Source of the DNA: Saccopteryx bilineata
Taxonomy: Eukaryota; Chordata; Mammalia; Chiroptera; Emballonuridae
NCBI RefSeq assembly: GCF_036850765.1
Contig: NC_089494.1
Span: 55,755,809 to 55,819,808, forward strand
DNA length: 64,000 bases
Reading direction: 5' to 3'
The notes under the pieces were generated by a model. The model ran no database searches, was not told the origin of the DNA, and worked only from the letters and a program-made list of their open reading frames with translations. Below, piece after piece: positions 46,299-58,085 of this stretch (its first letter is position 1; each line of letters begins with the position of its first letter). A program made the translations under genes and the position numbers.

Positions 46299-46636
46299 CA
46301 GTGGTAGTCAACCTGGCTAGTGGGCGTTCCAGCTTTCATGGTGGGCAGTAGCGGAGCATCCAGAGTATAAATAAAAAGATAGATTTAACTATATAGTAAG
46401 TTGTTTTATAAAGATTTATTCTGCCAAACTTAGTGAAAATCTGACATAAAGTCCTTGGTAAGTAATTATTATTATATGCTTTAACTTGCTGTAATTCTGC
46501 TTTATAAATTTTATAAAGTAAAGTTACTTCCCTACTTTATAAATCACCATTACTGTGGAACCGGTGGGTTGTTAGAAAATTTACTACTAACAGATACAAA
46601 AGTGGGCGGTAGGTATAAAAAGATTGACTACCCCTG
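46299..46636. mobile_element. Non-autonomous hAT, family C, inside a MIR
   Basis: 338 bp, ends CAGTGGTAGTCAACCTGG and (complement) CAGGGGTAGTCAATCTTT. Perfect 8-bp duplication atttagac at 46291-46298 and 46637-46644. GTGGGCG-rich ends, AT-rich interior, no ORF. Similar to nhAT sequences I recall from several bat genomes. Confidence 0.93.
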
Positions 46637-46765
46637 ATTTAGACACTATTTTCCCTATTTTACAGTTGTAGCACAGGAATCTCAAAAGAGATTAGACAAT
46701 TTACCAGAGATCCCATACATAGCTGGGATGTAGCAAGAACAAGAATTTGATTGCAGAACTGGCTT
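46637..46765 (-). repeat. MIR, right piece
   Basis: 'ccctattttacagttgtagc' and 'catagctgggatgtagcaag' continue the MIR begun at 46255. Confidence 0.6.
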
Positions 46766-47149
46766 TCAAGTCTGTTATGTACTCTCTCTAAACTATGTGC
46801 TCCTCTTAGACATACTAGATAGTATGTTTGATAGACTTTCATAAAAAGTGCGATAAGGTGCCAAGGAATTGCAAAAATTGTTAACATTAGTGTTTTAAAA
46901 GGAGAGTCAGGCTCCCTTCCCCCTCCTTTCTGAGGAAGAAAAAACAAGAAGAGCTAACAGGGGCACAAGTCAGATAGTCATAGTTTAAATAGTTCATATA
47001 GTTCTCTGAAGAGACTGACACCACTTGCTAGACAGAGCAAAGAAGATAAAACATATCTGAAAACCCCTTCCTCTTCTCTTTTCTTAAAAGACCTCAGGAA
47101 ACAATGCTTATGTATCTTAATTTAAATTTCCTACACTAATCCTGACTCT

Positions 47150-47838
47150 TTCTCCCATCCTGGAGTCATGAGAGTGACATATACCTCTAGAGACAAAGGG
47201 ATCATGAGCCACTACCCACCCCCACCCCCCCGGCCTTTGCATGAAAACCTGTATTCTGTAACATTTTACTGTATATGCTTTCTAATAATCATCACTTTGA
47301 AATTCTTTGTATGTGCAAAACATGTAAACTAAGCAAGCAGGGACTAGCTTAAACTTCCTAATAAGCTAACCCCAACACTTAGTAAAAGTAGCTTCATTTA
47401 GCTTCTCTCCTTATCCTAAATGAAACATTTCCCACTGCTCTGGCAACAGGGATAGGTTGTAAATCCTAGAAGGTTTAGGAATGGTTTGTCAGATGTGTAA
47501 AATATTCATTACTATAGTCTTATCTTCTGGTCCTAATGTGTAGGAATATTGTTTTTTTTTCCTTCTCATAGATCCTATAGGTAAATGTTGTAACAAGACA
47601 GTAAAAACTCAATAAGCTTGTTAGTAAATGACTTTTGTACCATGGTCTCCCTCCTTTTCCCCCAACCAGTATGTGATTATGTCTATATAACTAGCCTCAG
47701 AGCTAAATTCTGGACTGCACAATTTGGGTTTGATAATGCCCCGTGCATGTCACTGGCTTAATAATAAAGCTCCTTCTAAAGTTTCTTCTATAATCTACTT
47801 TGGTGTCTCTATGTAACTTGTGAATTAAATTACAACAA
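47150..47838 (+). repeat. Possible solo LTR
   Basis: 'gtctatataactagcctcag' (TATA-like), then 'ggcttaataataaagctcc' (AATAAA), then a U5-like end 'attaaattacaaca'. This order suits an LTR promoter/R-U5. Boundaries and class unresolved. Confidence 0.5.
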
Positions 47839-47920
47839 AAGTTCCCAATGTCACTGACTATAGGGAAATGAGCCCATTATTAAAAATTTAAAAAGAGACC
47901 TTACTCATTACTTATAGTAT

Positions 47921-47929
47921 TTTTTTTTC

Positions 47930-47961
<32 letters not shown>

Positions 47962-48267
47962 GGACAGACTATAGACAAACAAGAAGGGAGAGAGATGAGA
48001 AGCATCAATTCTTTTTTGCAGCACCTTGAATGTTCATTGATTGCTTCTCAATGTGCCTTGACCAGAGGTAGGAGGGGTGACAGCAGAGAGAGTGACTTCT
48101 TGCTCAAGCTAGTGATCTTGGACTCAAGTCAGTGACCTTGGATTTCAAGCCAGTGACCCGCACTCAAGCTGGTGAACCCACGCTCAAGCTGGCAACCTTG
48201 AGGTTTTGAACCTGGGCTCTTAGTGTCCCAGGCCAATGCTCTATCCACTGCACCACACTTAGTCAGG
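47921..48267 (-). mobile_element. Long-type SINE (GCCTGACCAGGC-like), minus strand
   Basis: On the minus strand: 'gcctgactaagtgtggtgc' head, B-box-like segment, multiple 'agcttgagtg' units, then 'catctctctcccttcttg' and a CT-rich, A-tailed end. 17-bp duplication ctcattacttatagtat / ctcattgcttatagtat (16 of 17). Same type as the SINE split at 54876. Diverged. Confidence 0.87.
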
Positions 48268-48284
48268 CTCATTGCTTATAGTAT

Positions 48285-48920
48285 TAAGGAATGAATAAAT
48301 TAATTGGTTCTGTATTGGTTTGCTTCCTCATGAATAGAAAAAAGGGGAAAAAATCAGCACATTATTAATCTTTTAAAAACTCCTTTGAGTCATTTACCTT
48401 CAAAACATGAAGAGTAGGGGCCATTCCATCCACTTTCACATCAACCTGACTGGTACTTGCTCCTCATGGGAGATTCTCTAGTCTCACTCTTCACACTCTA
48501 GGTGGCACTACCCTTCCAACTCCTGGTGGCTCCACAATGCCAAGGTCTGGACAAAATCCAGGACAGACTGAGTTGTGTGACTCTGGGCTTCAGAGCACAA
48601 GCCCCACATTCTCCAAAGCCTGAATAGCACCTCCTTTTCACAGGAGATCCACTATCCCCATCTTCTTGAAACCCAAAGGCTCCACCCTACTGAGATTTGG
48701 TTCCTTCCAGCAGAATCTGGGACAGACTATGTTGTATGGCTCTAAAACAAGGGTCATTTTTCCCTCATATACCTGGGGTACAGAGCCGTCCCTTCGCAAG
48801 GCCAAATCTTGATCTGCTTAAGCCTAATAAACTCTGTGGCCTCACCCTGACAAATCCCTGAGACCCCACCCCACCACGAAGGTGTTTGAGCACCCAGCAG
48901 GTAGCAGCTTGACTTGGGAC
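48285..48920. other. Non-coding interval
   Basis: CT-rich block near 48480-48720 ('caactcctggtggctccaca', 'gaaacccaaaggctcc') but no recognised element. Confidence 0.35.
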
Positions 48921-48934
48921 ACCAAGGGATTTTT

Positions 48935-49347
48935 TTTGTTTTGTTTTGTTTTGTTTTTGTATTTTTCTGAAGCTGGAAATGGGGAGAGACAGTCAGACAG
49001 ACTCCCGCATGCGCCCGACCGGGATCCACCCGGCACGCCCACCGGGGGGCGACGCTCTGCCCACCAGGGGGCGATGCTCTGCCCCTCCGGGGCGTCGCTC
49101 TGTTGCCACCAGAGCCACTCTAGTAGTGCCTGGGGCAGAGGCCAAGGAGCCATCCCCAGCGCCCGGGCCATCTTTGCTCCAATGGAGCCTTGGCTACGGG
49201 AGGGGAAGAGAGGGACAGAGAGGAAGGAGAGGGGGAGGGGTGGAGAAGCAGATGGGCACTTCTCTTGTGTGCCCTGGCCGGGAATCAAACCTGGGACTTC
49301 CGCACGCCAGGCCGACGCTCTACCACTGAGCCAACCGGCCAGGGCCT
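48935..49347 (-). mobile_element. GCCCTGGCC-type SINE with internal duplication, minus strand
   Basis: Full-length with head 'ggccctggccggttggctc', and the doubled 'gggcagagcatcgccccc' module. Perfect 14-bp duplication accaagggattttt at 48921-48934 and 49348-49361. T-rich tail interrupted by 'gttttgttttg'. Confidence 0.94.
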
Positions 49348-49429
49348 ACCAAGGGATTTTTGCTGGGTGGACTCAGACTCAGCACTGGCACCAAGTTTGA
49401 ACCTGTATTAATCTAGTGAATACCACCTG

Positions 49430-49990
49430 CCCTCACTTGGTGACTCACTAAGAACTTACTTACCTCAAGCAACTTGAGTATTATGAGAAGCTCTTTCATT
49501 AACTGAGCTTCATAGACAGTGGGCTCAATCTCTGAATAGGCTAAGAATCTTCTTGAATCTTCATAGATTTACCGCCTGGAAGCTCTTTGAACCCTCTCCT
49601 TTTAAGTTTTTATGGAGGCTTCATTACATAAGCAGGATTAATTAAAACATTGAGCATTGGTGACTGAACTCAATCTTCAACCACTTCTCCCTCTCAGGAG
49701 CTCAGGGGATAAGATTGAAAGTTCTAACACTCAATCACATGCCTGGATCCCCTCACAACCAACCCCCAACCATAGGTTATGTAGATGGACAACGTTGACC
49801 AACTTCTGCTGCTGGACCTGCCCAGGAAGTTCCTCGTTGCGTGCAGCAGTCTTTCCAAGGGTGCTCTAATAAATCTTGCCACTATGGCCTAAATCCTCCT
49901 ATGCGTGTGTCCCTAAAATTCTTTTCCTCTAACCCTGTGGAAGAACCTATTTCCTCTGTTAACAACACCACCTAAAATATTTACTATCTG
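49430..49990 (+). repeat. Unassigned mammalian interspersed repeat
   Basis: Contains 'atggaggcttcattacataa' and 'attggtgactgaactcaatc', phrases I recognise from an old mammalian repeat, and an 'aataaatcttgccac' poly-A-like site at 49868. Class not resolved. Confidence 0.45.
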
Positions 49991-50304
49991 GCTCCTTACA
50001 GAAAAAGTTACCGACACTGATTTAGACAAACTGAGTATTAGAGTAGAAGATAACTAGAATAATTGATAAAGTTATTATTAGCATGAAGTACAAAGGGTCA
50101 CACAGAGCCACTTAATAATAAGAGTAAGTTGGTGAACATTTTCATAAATTATTGGGAGTATAAAAATTTTTTATTCCTGATTTTATACCCATGATAATTG
50201 GCATATTTGCCCTGTATATCTAAGTCACTGCCAATGTAAACCTGCAAACACAAACACACATCTTCAACACTATAATTTTCTCTACTTACAAATCAAAGGC
50301 TCTA

Positions 50305-51182
50305 TCAGTGGTACTGCATTGGCCTGGCCCAGAGGTCCCCAAACTATGGCCCGCGGGCCGCATACGGCCCCCTGAGGCCATTTATCTGGCCTCTGCTGCA
50401 CTTCTGGAAGGGGCACCTCTTTCATTGGTGGTCAGTGAGAGGAGCACAGATGCGAATGCAAAGCACAGAGCCGCTCATGTACGGTACTACTTCTGGTGAC
50501 GCGGGATGCACACATCAGGGCTCCAGAAGTGCATCGTATCACTTGTTATGGCTAGCAGTGACAAATATGGAACCAGACATTGACCATCTCATTAGCCAAA
50601 AGCAGGCCCATAGTTCCTGTTGAAATACTGGTCAGTTTATTGATTTAAATTTACTTGTTCTTTATTTTAAATATTGTATTTGTTCCTGTTTTGTTTTTTT
50701 ACTTTAAAATAAGATATGTGTAGTGTGCATAGGGATTTGTTCATAGGTTTTTTTATAGTCTGGCCTTCCAACGGTCTGAGGGACAGTGAACTGGCCCCCT
50801 GTGTAAAAAGTTTGCGGACCCCTGGCCTGGCCTGTGTATGTCCCTGGTTTGATTCCCAGTCAGGGCACACAGAAGAAGTAACCATCTGCTTCTCCACCCC
50901 TCCCCCTTCTCTCTCTCCCTCTCTCTCCTTCTGTCTCTCTCTCCCCCCACCCCTGAAGCCATTGCTCAATTGGTTCAAGCAAAGTTGGCCTCGTGCACTA
51001 AGGATGGTTCCATGGCCTCTGCCACAGGTGCTTAAAAAATGGCTCCATTCCTGAGCAATGGAGGAAAGGCCCCAGATGGGCAGAACATCGCCCCTTAGTG
51101 AGTTTGCTGAGTAGATCCCGATTGGAACACATGAGTGAATCTGTCTGCCTCCCCTCTCTTACTAAAATAAAAAAATAAAATA
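50305..51182 (+). mobile_element. GCCCTGGCC-type SINE split by a hAT
   Basis: A 15-bp duplication, aaatcaaaggctcta (50290-50304) and aaatcagaggctcta (51183-51197), 14 of 15, brackets a head-truncated SINE. It starts 'tcagtggtactgcattggcc', is interrupted by the hAT at 50330-50824, and continues 'gcctggcctgtgtatgtccc' and then the CTTCTC body and A-rich tail. Confidence 0.93.
50330..50824 (-). mobile_element. Non-autonomous hAT, family A, second copy, inside a SINE
   Basis: 495 bp, inverse orientation to 13625-14146 with the same interior. Ends CAGAGGTCCCCAAACTATGG and GCGGACCCCTG. Perfect 8-bp duplication gcctggcc at 50322-50329 and 50825-50832. The duplicated site is part of the SINE's tRNA-like head. 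Confidence 0.96.
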
Positions 51183-51197
51183 AAATCAGAGGCTCTA

Positions 51198-52190
51198 ACA
51201 AGCAGATCTGTCATGAATGTGTGTGTCATAGATGTAAAAGTTCAGAGAAAATAAAGCTGAGACTATTTTTCCATTTTACGTTCTTATTTATTTAGTACCA
51301 GCTATATATTATTAAAAAGACAGGTGCTCCTTGTGACATAGTTTCTATTGTTCTTTTAGCTATCACTGGCAGACGATCAATGAGCTGACAGATATCTCAA
51401 CCATAAACTACAATTTCAACTAGGGACTCATGAAACTGGAACATTAGAGAGTTGGATTGTATAGATATTTTTCTTCAGTCTAGCTATAAAAATAGATGCC
51501 AACAATAAAAAAAATGCACTAATTACTTTAATGTGCATTCCCCACCTAATAGCCATACCTAATCACAAATCAAACAATGCAAGAATAGCAGCTTAGACAT
51601 AATAAACACAGAATCTTTTGCCTTTAGGCTAGACTTAATTTAATCTACCCTGAATGACATTCCAATATTATTTCTTATAGAAAGTCAGTCATTTAATGTC
51701 CTTGTCAGAGGTGATTGTTATGTCCAAGAGTGAATGGGATTACCGAAGGGTAATGACAGATTAGAGATGGAGTCTAAATGTCTTACAGGGTCATACCTGG
51801 GCTACAGCCTCAAGAGCTGGAGCATGAACAGGAATGAGCCTAAGGGACCCTGTAACTGCAGAGCCTGGAGCCCAAGGGATTTCTGAAAAACAATGCCTAG
51901 GTGGGATAATGAGACATCAAGTGTCTCCTGATATTGTTAACATAGGCAGGCAGCTAGATATTGACTGGGAAAGAGAGCAAAGGGAGTTGGACATTATATT
52001 TTATAAAACTTAGAAAGCCTGCTGCAGTAAGAAGCTTCAACATTCCATTTGGCTTAATTTTCTAGAAGGCTATAAAGTATTCATAGGCCCAATTGCACAT
52101 TTCAGGAATACACTGTGTCCTCAGAGTCCATTGTGCCTCAGCTCTCCTGATTGAATCCAGAGTCATTTAGAAGGAATTTCCCCAAGGCAC
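51198..52190. other. Non-coding interval
   Basis: No recognised element. Confidence 0.4.
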
Positions 52191-52800
52191 AGCCGGTGTG
52201 AGGGGTGAGGGAAGGTGCTGCTGTGCTTCCACTTCAAGACATGTACAATGGAAGCGGGAATGATCACCAGACAGGCTTGTCAGTCTAGCTTAGAAAAAGC
52301 ATCTGATCAGTTAGTGGGAGGAACTAACACAAGCCCTCAAAATTTTAAAGAAACTGATTGGTCCTTCCCAGCCCGAAAATATAAACACAGGCTTAATAGA
52401 AGAGATCTAGCCCTTTTTTCTTTTTTTGCTTGGAAGCAAGCTTGCCCCACTCATTCTTTTGCAGGGTCTCTAAGCATCAGCAATGCTGTCTGGGCTAGCA
52501 ACCAGATGATCTCTTAAGTATAGGCTTTGAGCACTGCATTGACTGGACTAAGCTTTAATATGGGCTAAACCAGGGCACGGAATACCTGGACTTTTGTTTA
52601 TATACCAGGCTTAATGAAGAAAAGACTGGACTTTTTCTTTGGTGAAACAGGAAAATGAGACATTGAATACCTGTGAACAATATACTATTTCAACCTCAAA
52701 ATAAATCTTACTGCAAAAGCCTAAGCTTCTCAAGTGCAGATCTAATAAAATGTTTATGCAACACCATACAAGAACCGCATCAGTACCAGTATCGGACCAA
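52190..52800 (+). repeat. Possible LTR-like sequence
   Basis: Contains a TATA-like 'cgaaaatataaacacagg' at 52374 and AATAAA at 52699 ('ctcaaaataaatcttactg'), spaced as in an LTR. No clear termini or duplication. The open frame 52215-52517 spans it and has no recognisable domain. Confidence 0.35.
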
Positions 52801-52804
52801 TGTC

Positions 52805-54289
52805 AGTATGATGCACCTATACCAGCCAAAGCTCTTAAACTAACTCTAATCAAATTTTAACATCTAACTTTCAGTTATAAAGAAATACATAAAATAGAGA
52901 ACAATGGATATTATAAAGGAAACTCTGACAATCAGAATATGAGGTTTTCTAGAACAAAATTGGCCTACTGTCTTAGAAAAGTCAATATTGGGGTAGGATG
53001 GATGGAGGAAGAGATAGAACTATTATAGGTCCCGTAAGAGTACCAGGAAGGTTAATGGTACAGTACGCTGAAAATTGCAATGTGGGAAAAGGGGGTGAGG
53101 GAACAGAGGCCACAGTATTCTAAACAGTATTCTAAACAGTATTCTAAACCTCTAACACAGGTTCAGTATTCTAAATGGCTAGATTACGTCATTCTAGTGT
53201 AAACCCATAATCAAAGCTTTGATAAAGGATTCGTATACTTTGTCCTCTTTGTCCAGAAAGGCTTTATTAATTTAAAAAAGTTTTTTTTTTGGTTATAATT
53301 TTTTCAATCATACAAAACAGTAGAATTAACACATATATAACTGCTCCTTACACATTGATATTGCTTTATCCTTATGTACAGCAGAAGCTATACTACTTTA
53401 AAGTAAATTATAGATCTCAAAGAATTTACCTAAACATTATAATATACATTTCTAAAATTTTAAAAAAGGAAAATCTCCTACATAACCATAACATTATAAT
53501 CTCATCAACAAATCCCTGATATCATTTCATACTTTGTCTACATTCAAATTTCCTCCTTTTTCTCTCAGAGTATCCAACTGTACATCTTGATTTTAAAAAT
53601 ACACTTAAATATGCTACACCTGCCTTTGGTTTTCTCAGGTATTCTTTTATAACATATTTCATTACTCCATCTTATATCCCGCCCACCTTCACTAAAGTTT
53701 CCACCCAAAATGAGGACTACAGTCAGAATTAGAAAATATGAATCTGACTTCCTGTGAAAACTGACCCTACTCTAACACACCACTTTTCCTTCTAGACAGC
53801 AAGGAAAAACAGGTGGTGAGAGAGAGACTGCCATTAGAAAGAGGCTATTAGCTCCTATTAGTGAGGAAGGCAAAAGCTAGACATAATCACACATCACCAC
53901 TAAGTGATTAGGTTTAAGAAAAGTAAATTAAACGCCAGCCTCTAGTAGAGCAATCTTAGTAGATGAAATAATCCAGTGAAGAGAAGTAGGAAAGGCAGCA
54001 AACCAAGCTAAAAAAAGAGCTAAGCCCTAATCATAGATGTGACTACCACTGGGTAGTCACAAAAACCCAATGGCTTTTATCTAAGATTGAATCTCAGGAG
54101 AATAAAACCATTGTCCAAATAGAGTCACTAATATGGCATTAAATGCCAGCCAAGTCTATTCAACAAAAGAATATCCTGACCCAAGACCAGTACTGGTCCT
54201 ACTGTTTACTTATTTATCAACAGCAGGAATCTATTTTTAAAACTTGCGTGTTAGGACTGCTTATATCAGATCAATATATATGTAGGTTA
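52805..54289. other. Non-coding interval
   Basis: No recognised element. A triple short repeat 'cagtattctaaa' occurs at 53116-53155. Confidence 0.4.
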
Positions 54290-54301
54290 AGAGGGATTTC
54301 C

Positions 54302-54608
54302 CTGGCCCAGGCAAGTTGGCTCAATGGATAGAGCATCATGGACCCAGCGTGTGGATGTCTGGGTTCAATTCCTGGTCAGGGCACACAGAAAAAGTGACCA
54401 TCTGCTTTTCTTCTCCTCCTTCTCCTCCATCCCTCCTTCACCCATTCCTGCAGTGAGTGGCTAGATTGGTTCCACCGTCAGGCCTGGGCGTTGAGGATAG
54501 CACATTTGATTTGAGTACTGGCCCCAGACGGGGGTTGAGGGGTGGATCTCAGTTGGGGAACATGTGAGAGTCTGTCTATCAACCATCCTTTCACTTAAAA
54601 AAAAAAAG
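54302..54608 (+). mobile_element. GCCCTGGCC-type SINE, diverged, plus strand
   Basis: Head 'ctggcccaggcaagttggctc', B box 'gggttcaattcctgg', diverged body, A tail at 54598-54607. Imperfect duplication agagggatttcc (left) and gagggattcc (right). Confidence 0.87.
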
Positions 54609-54875
54609 GGAGGGATTCCTCATAGATGTCTTTTTTCACCTAAGTACAATTTCACATGCTTCAACCTATAGAATAGAAGGGCGGGACAGGAATTTCAGAG
54701 AGAGTACGGAAACATCATAAGTGAGGCTCTAATAGAAGAGAGTAGGTAGCTACTCTAAACGAGTTTAAAAGAGTCAGCTTAGATGAACCCTAACTTGACT
54801 TATTAAGGGATTTAGAAACATGATCTCAGAGCCAGATTAGTGATTTGGGGAAATCCTAAAAAAGAGAATATCCAG

Positions 54876-55126
54876 CCTGACCAGGCAGTGGTGCAGTGGA
54901 TAGAGTGTCGAACTGGGATGCAGAGGACCCAGGTTCGAGACCCCAAGGTCACCAGCTTGAGCATGGGCTCATCTGGTTTGAGCAAAAGCCCACCAGCTTG
55001 AACCCAAGGTTGCTGGCTCCAGCAAGGGGCTACTCAGTCTGCTGAAGGCCCGCGGTCAAGGCACATATGAGAAAGCAATCAATGAACAACTAAGGTGTTG
55101 CAATGCGCAATGAAAAACTAATGATT
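54876..55126 (+). mobile_element. Long-type SINE, 5' piece (outer level of the triple nest)
   Basis: Head 'cctgaccaggcagtggtgca', B-box 'aggttcgagaccccaaggtc', then 'agcttgagcatgggctcatc' and 'aaggcacatatgagaaagca'. It stops at the TSD aaactaatgatt (55115-55126). Its 3' piece is at 63780-63870. Left flank agagaatatccag (54863-54875) pairs with agagaaaatccag (63875-63887), 12 of 13. Confidence 0.95.
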
Positions 55127-55668
55127 AGTTATTAGAGAAATGCAAATCAAAACTACAATGAGATACCACCTCACCCCTGTTAGATTAGCTATTATCAACA
55201 AGACGGGTAATAACAAATGTTGGAGAGGCTGTGCAGAAAAAGGAACCCTCATACTCTGTTGGTGGGAATGTAAAGTAGTACAACCACTATGGAGGAAACT
55301 ATGGTGGTTCCTCAAAAAACTGCAAATAGAACTACCTTATGACCCAGCAATCCCTCTACTGGGTATATACCCCAAAACCTCAGAATCATTGATACGTAAA
55401 GACACATGTAGCCCCATGTTCATAGCAGCACTGTTCACAGTGGCCAAGACATGGAAACAACCAAAAAGCCCTTCAATAGAAGATTGGATAAAGAAGATGT
55501 GGCACATATACACTATGGAATACTACTCAGCCATAAGAAATGATGACATTAGATCATTTACAGCAAAATGGTGGGATCTTGATAACATTATACGGAGTGA
55601 AATAAGTAAATCAGAAAAAAACAAGAACTACATGATTCCATACATTGGTGGAACATAAAAACGAGACT
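55127..55668 (+). mobile_element. 5'-truncated L1, 5' piece (middle level of the triple nest)
   Basis: Starts inside ORF2 at 'agttattagagaaatgcaaa' and encodes the ORF2 C-terminus: '[17 protein letters not shown]', '[19 protein letters not shown]'. The Trp in 'KKMW' is intact here. It stops at the TSD aagagacatggaca (55669-55682) where the inner L1 begins; its 3' UTR resumes at 63491. Confidence 0.95.
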
Positions 55669-55682
55669 AAGAGACATGGACA

Positions 55683-58085
55683 GAGAGTAATGGCGGGGTA
55701 GGAAGCGATACCGATAAATCTCCCCCAAAACTCAACAAGATCTTCAACCAGAAACAGAAAAACCTATACTTGGAGCCTCCAGATGCTTCGCAATACACCC
55801 AAAGGTATGGTCGACTGAAAAATTGGCTAAATATATAACCAAACCCCGAAGGAAATAGGGAGTAAGAAATGCTCCGCCTTCCTCACTAACCTAAACAGGG
55901 CGGCTTTCTCTGGTAACTGTGAATATAAAAACTGAGGCGGGCAAAGGGGGTGAATAGATCCAGGCCGCGGCACAAACGGCCGAACCAGGCTGTGGCATGG
56001 AGATCCAAGCCGAGGAAAAACTGATCCTGTGGCAACCCGGGCAATACAAGCTAACACTCGCGCCAAACCCAAACAAAGAAAGACAAGCGGGGCGGCCATT
56101 TTACCCGGTCTCCTGGTCAGCGTGCGCGCAGTTAGTGGGCAAGAGATTTCTTCCTAGGCCCCGGGAGTGGGTGCCCGTGTTGCCCCTCAGAGAGGCAGGG
56201 TCAGAGGCCTTTCTGTGGGCCGAGGGCAGAGTCTCTGGGCAGCCCCAGCACCCTGGGAAAGACACGCACAGGAGGGAGTGAGAACTAATTCCAACGGTGG
56301 AGATTTTCCGTGCTGGAGGGGATTTCACTCAGAGGGAAACGCGGCTGGCCTCATATCCTGGTCTGCATGCACACATAGTGAATGAGAGATTCTTCTGAGT
56401 GCCTCGGCAGTGCGCGCCCGTGTTATCGCACAGAGGGGCAGAATCAGGGGCCTTTGTGTGGGCCAAAGCGGAATCTCGGGCCGCCCCAGCGCCTTGCAAA
56501 AGCCATGCACGGGGACGGAGCGAGGCTCAATTCCAACGCTACAACTTTTCCCTGCGGTTGGGGGCTTCACTCAGAGCGTGAGACTGCTGGCCGGATATCC
56601 TGGTCTGCGCGTGCGCAGTGAGTGAGAGTTTCCTCCAAGCGCCCCGGAAGTGGGTGCCCGCCTGTGTTACCGGACAGAGTGGCAGAGCCAGAGGTCTTTG
56701 AGTGGGCGGAAAGCCCGCCTGATTATGCTAGCAGCTCTGACTGACTGAGCCTTACCCAGAGCCCTGTGCTGCGTGGAAATAGAGTGGGGAGTTGCCAGCT
56801 CTATGAGCCTCTAACTATCCAGGCAGAGGCAGCAGCAACCCCATAGCTGGATTATCAGGCTACTAATTGAGAAAGGAAAGACTAGGAGAAAGGCTCCAGG
56901 AACAAGGACTCTCTCACTGTCGGAGCCTATAAATGCTAATGAGCCTCGACTGCCAACGAGACTAAAGCACAATACATGACATTGCCATAGAGACTTATCA
57001 ACTGCAAACCTCTACCTGAGTGTGCCAAAGAGGCAGAACCCAGGGTACAGAGTCACCGACCAGGAAGAGGGAGAGAAAAGAAAAAGCAAGAAGATAACCT
57101 CTCAAAATCAAGAATAATCTGCAGACTTTATAACCTATCCCATTTTATTATATTTGTTCGTTTGTTTCTATTATCTTCATTCTTGATACTTTTTTTCCTC
57201 CTCCAATTTGGCCGATTAACTCTTTGCCGGTCTTACTCTCCTCACCTTGAACTACACTACCCATAAGTGTTACATCTCCCATTATCTTTTCTCTTCTCTT
57301 CCTTTCTCTCTATGAGGGTTGCACTCCAAAACCCTTAACTCTCTCTCTCTCTCTCTCCTTTATTTTTTCTTCTTTAAGTGGTTCCCTCCTTTTTCTCTCT
57401 CTCTCTTTCTTTTCTCGCTCTATATTAGTTTCTTCCTTTCTCCTTTACATCTCCTCTCATTCAAACCTCAATAACAAACAAATTATCTGGGACTCAAACT
57501 TATGTTTGTGGCATTTTCGGAGGTTTTTACTTCACTAGCAGTGCTCCCATCCCTGGCTCTCCATTTTATCTAGTTCTTGTTCCACTAAATACAATAGTAA
57601 TTTTTTAATTTGTCCCCCCATTTTTCCGTTTTCCTCTTATTCCTCTCATCATAACTCTTAGACAACCAACACCTAAAAGCAAATCATTTTATTCTTGACC
57701 CAAATTTTTTCCTTATTTGCTTTTTGTGGGTCCATACGCTCTTTTTTTTTCTTTTTTTTTTCTTTTATCTTTTTTTTTCTTTTTTTTTTGTCCCTTTATT
57801 ACTTTTCCCCAATTCAGGCCCTCCATCACAGGCATTGTTTGTTATAATTCACAGTTCACCACAAGATTTTCTCAAGAAAGAGGGGAGAGGAGAGGAGAGG
57901 AAAAAAGGAGGGGGGGAATAATTTCCTTTTTTTAAAATTTTTATTTTATTTTATTTTTCTTTATTTCATTATTAACTTTTTTAAAAAAAACAACTCTTTT
58001 CAATTTTTTTTATTATTTTTTAATTTTTTTTAACTTTTTATTCTTTATTAAATCTCATTAATACTATCAACAAAACCACCCTCAG
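55683..58085 (+). promoter_or_regulatory. 5' UTR/promoter of the full-length L1, with tandem monomers
   Basis: Begins 'gagagtaatggcgg', which contains a YY1-like ATGGCGG core near position +8. A GC- and CpG-rich zone runs at 55980-56720. Three tandem units start at 'tcctggtc': 56111, 56356 and 56598 (periods 245 and 242 bp), the third partial, ending near 56712. A CCATTTT motif lies at ~56095. A pyrimidine-rich and A/T-rich stretch (57120-58080) leads to ORF1. The L1 5' UTR is known to be an internal pol II promoter; the monomer function is inferred. Confidence 0.8.

Noticed and set aside
55411..55660. Open frame with zinc-like 'NCWRGC' motif near 55140-55658 as a small gene
   Set aside because: It is the C-terminal end of ORF2 of the middle L1 in the nest.
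57717..57935. Phe-rich open frames around 57.7 kb
   Set aside because: They come from the T-rich tract of the L1 5' UTR.
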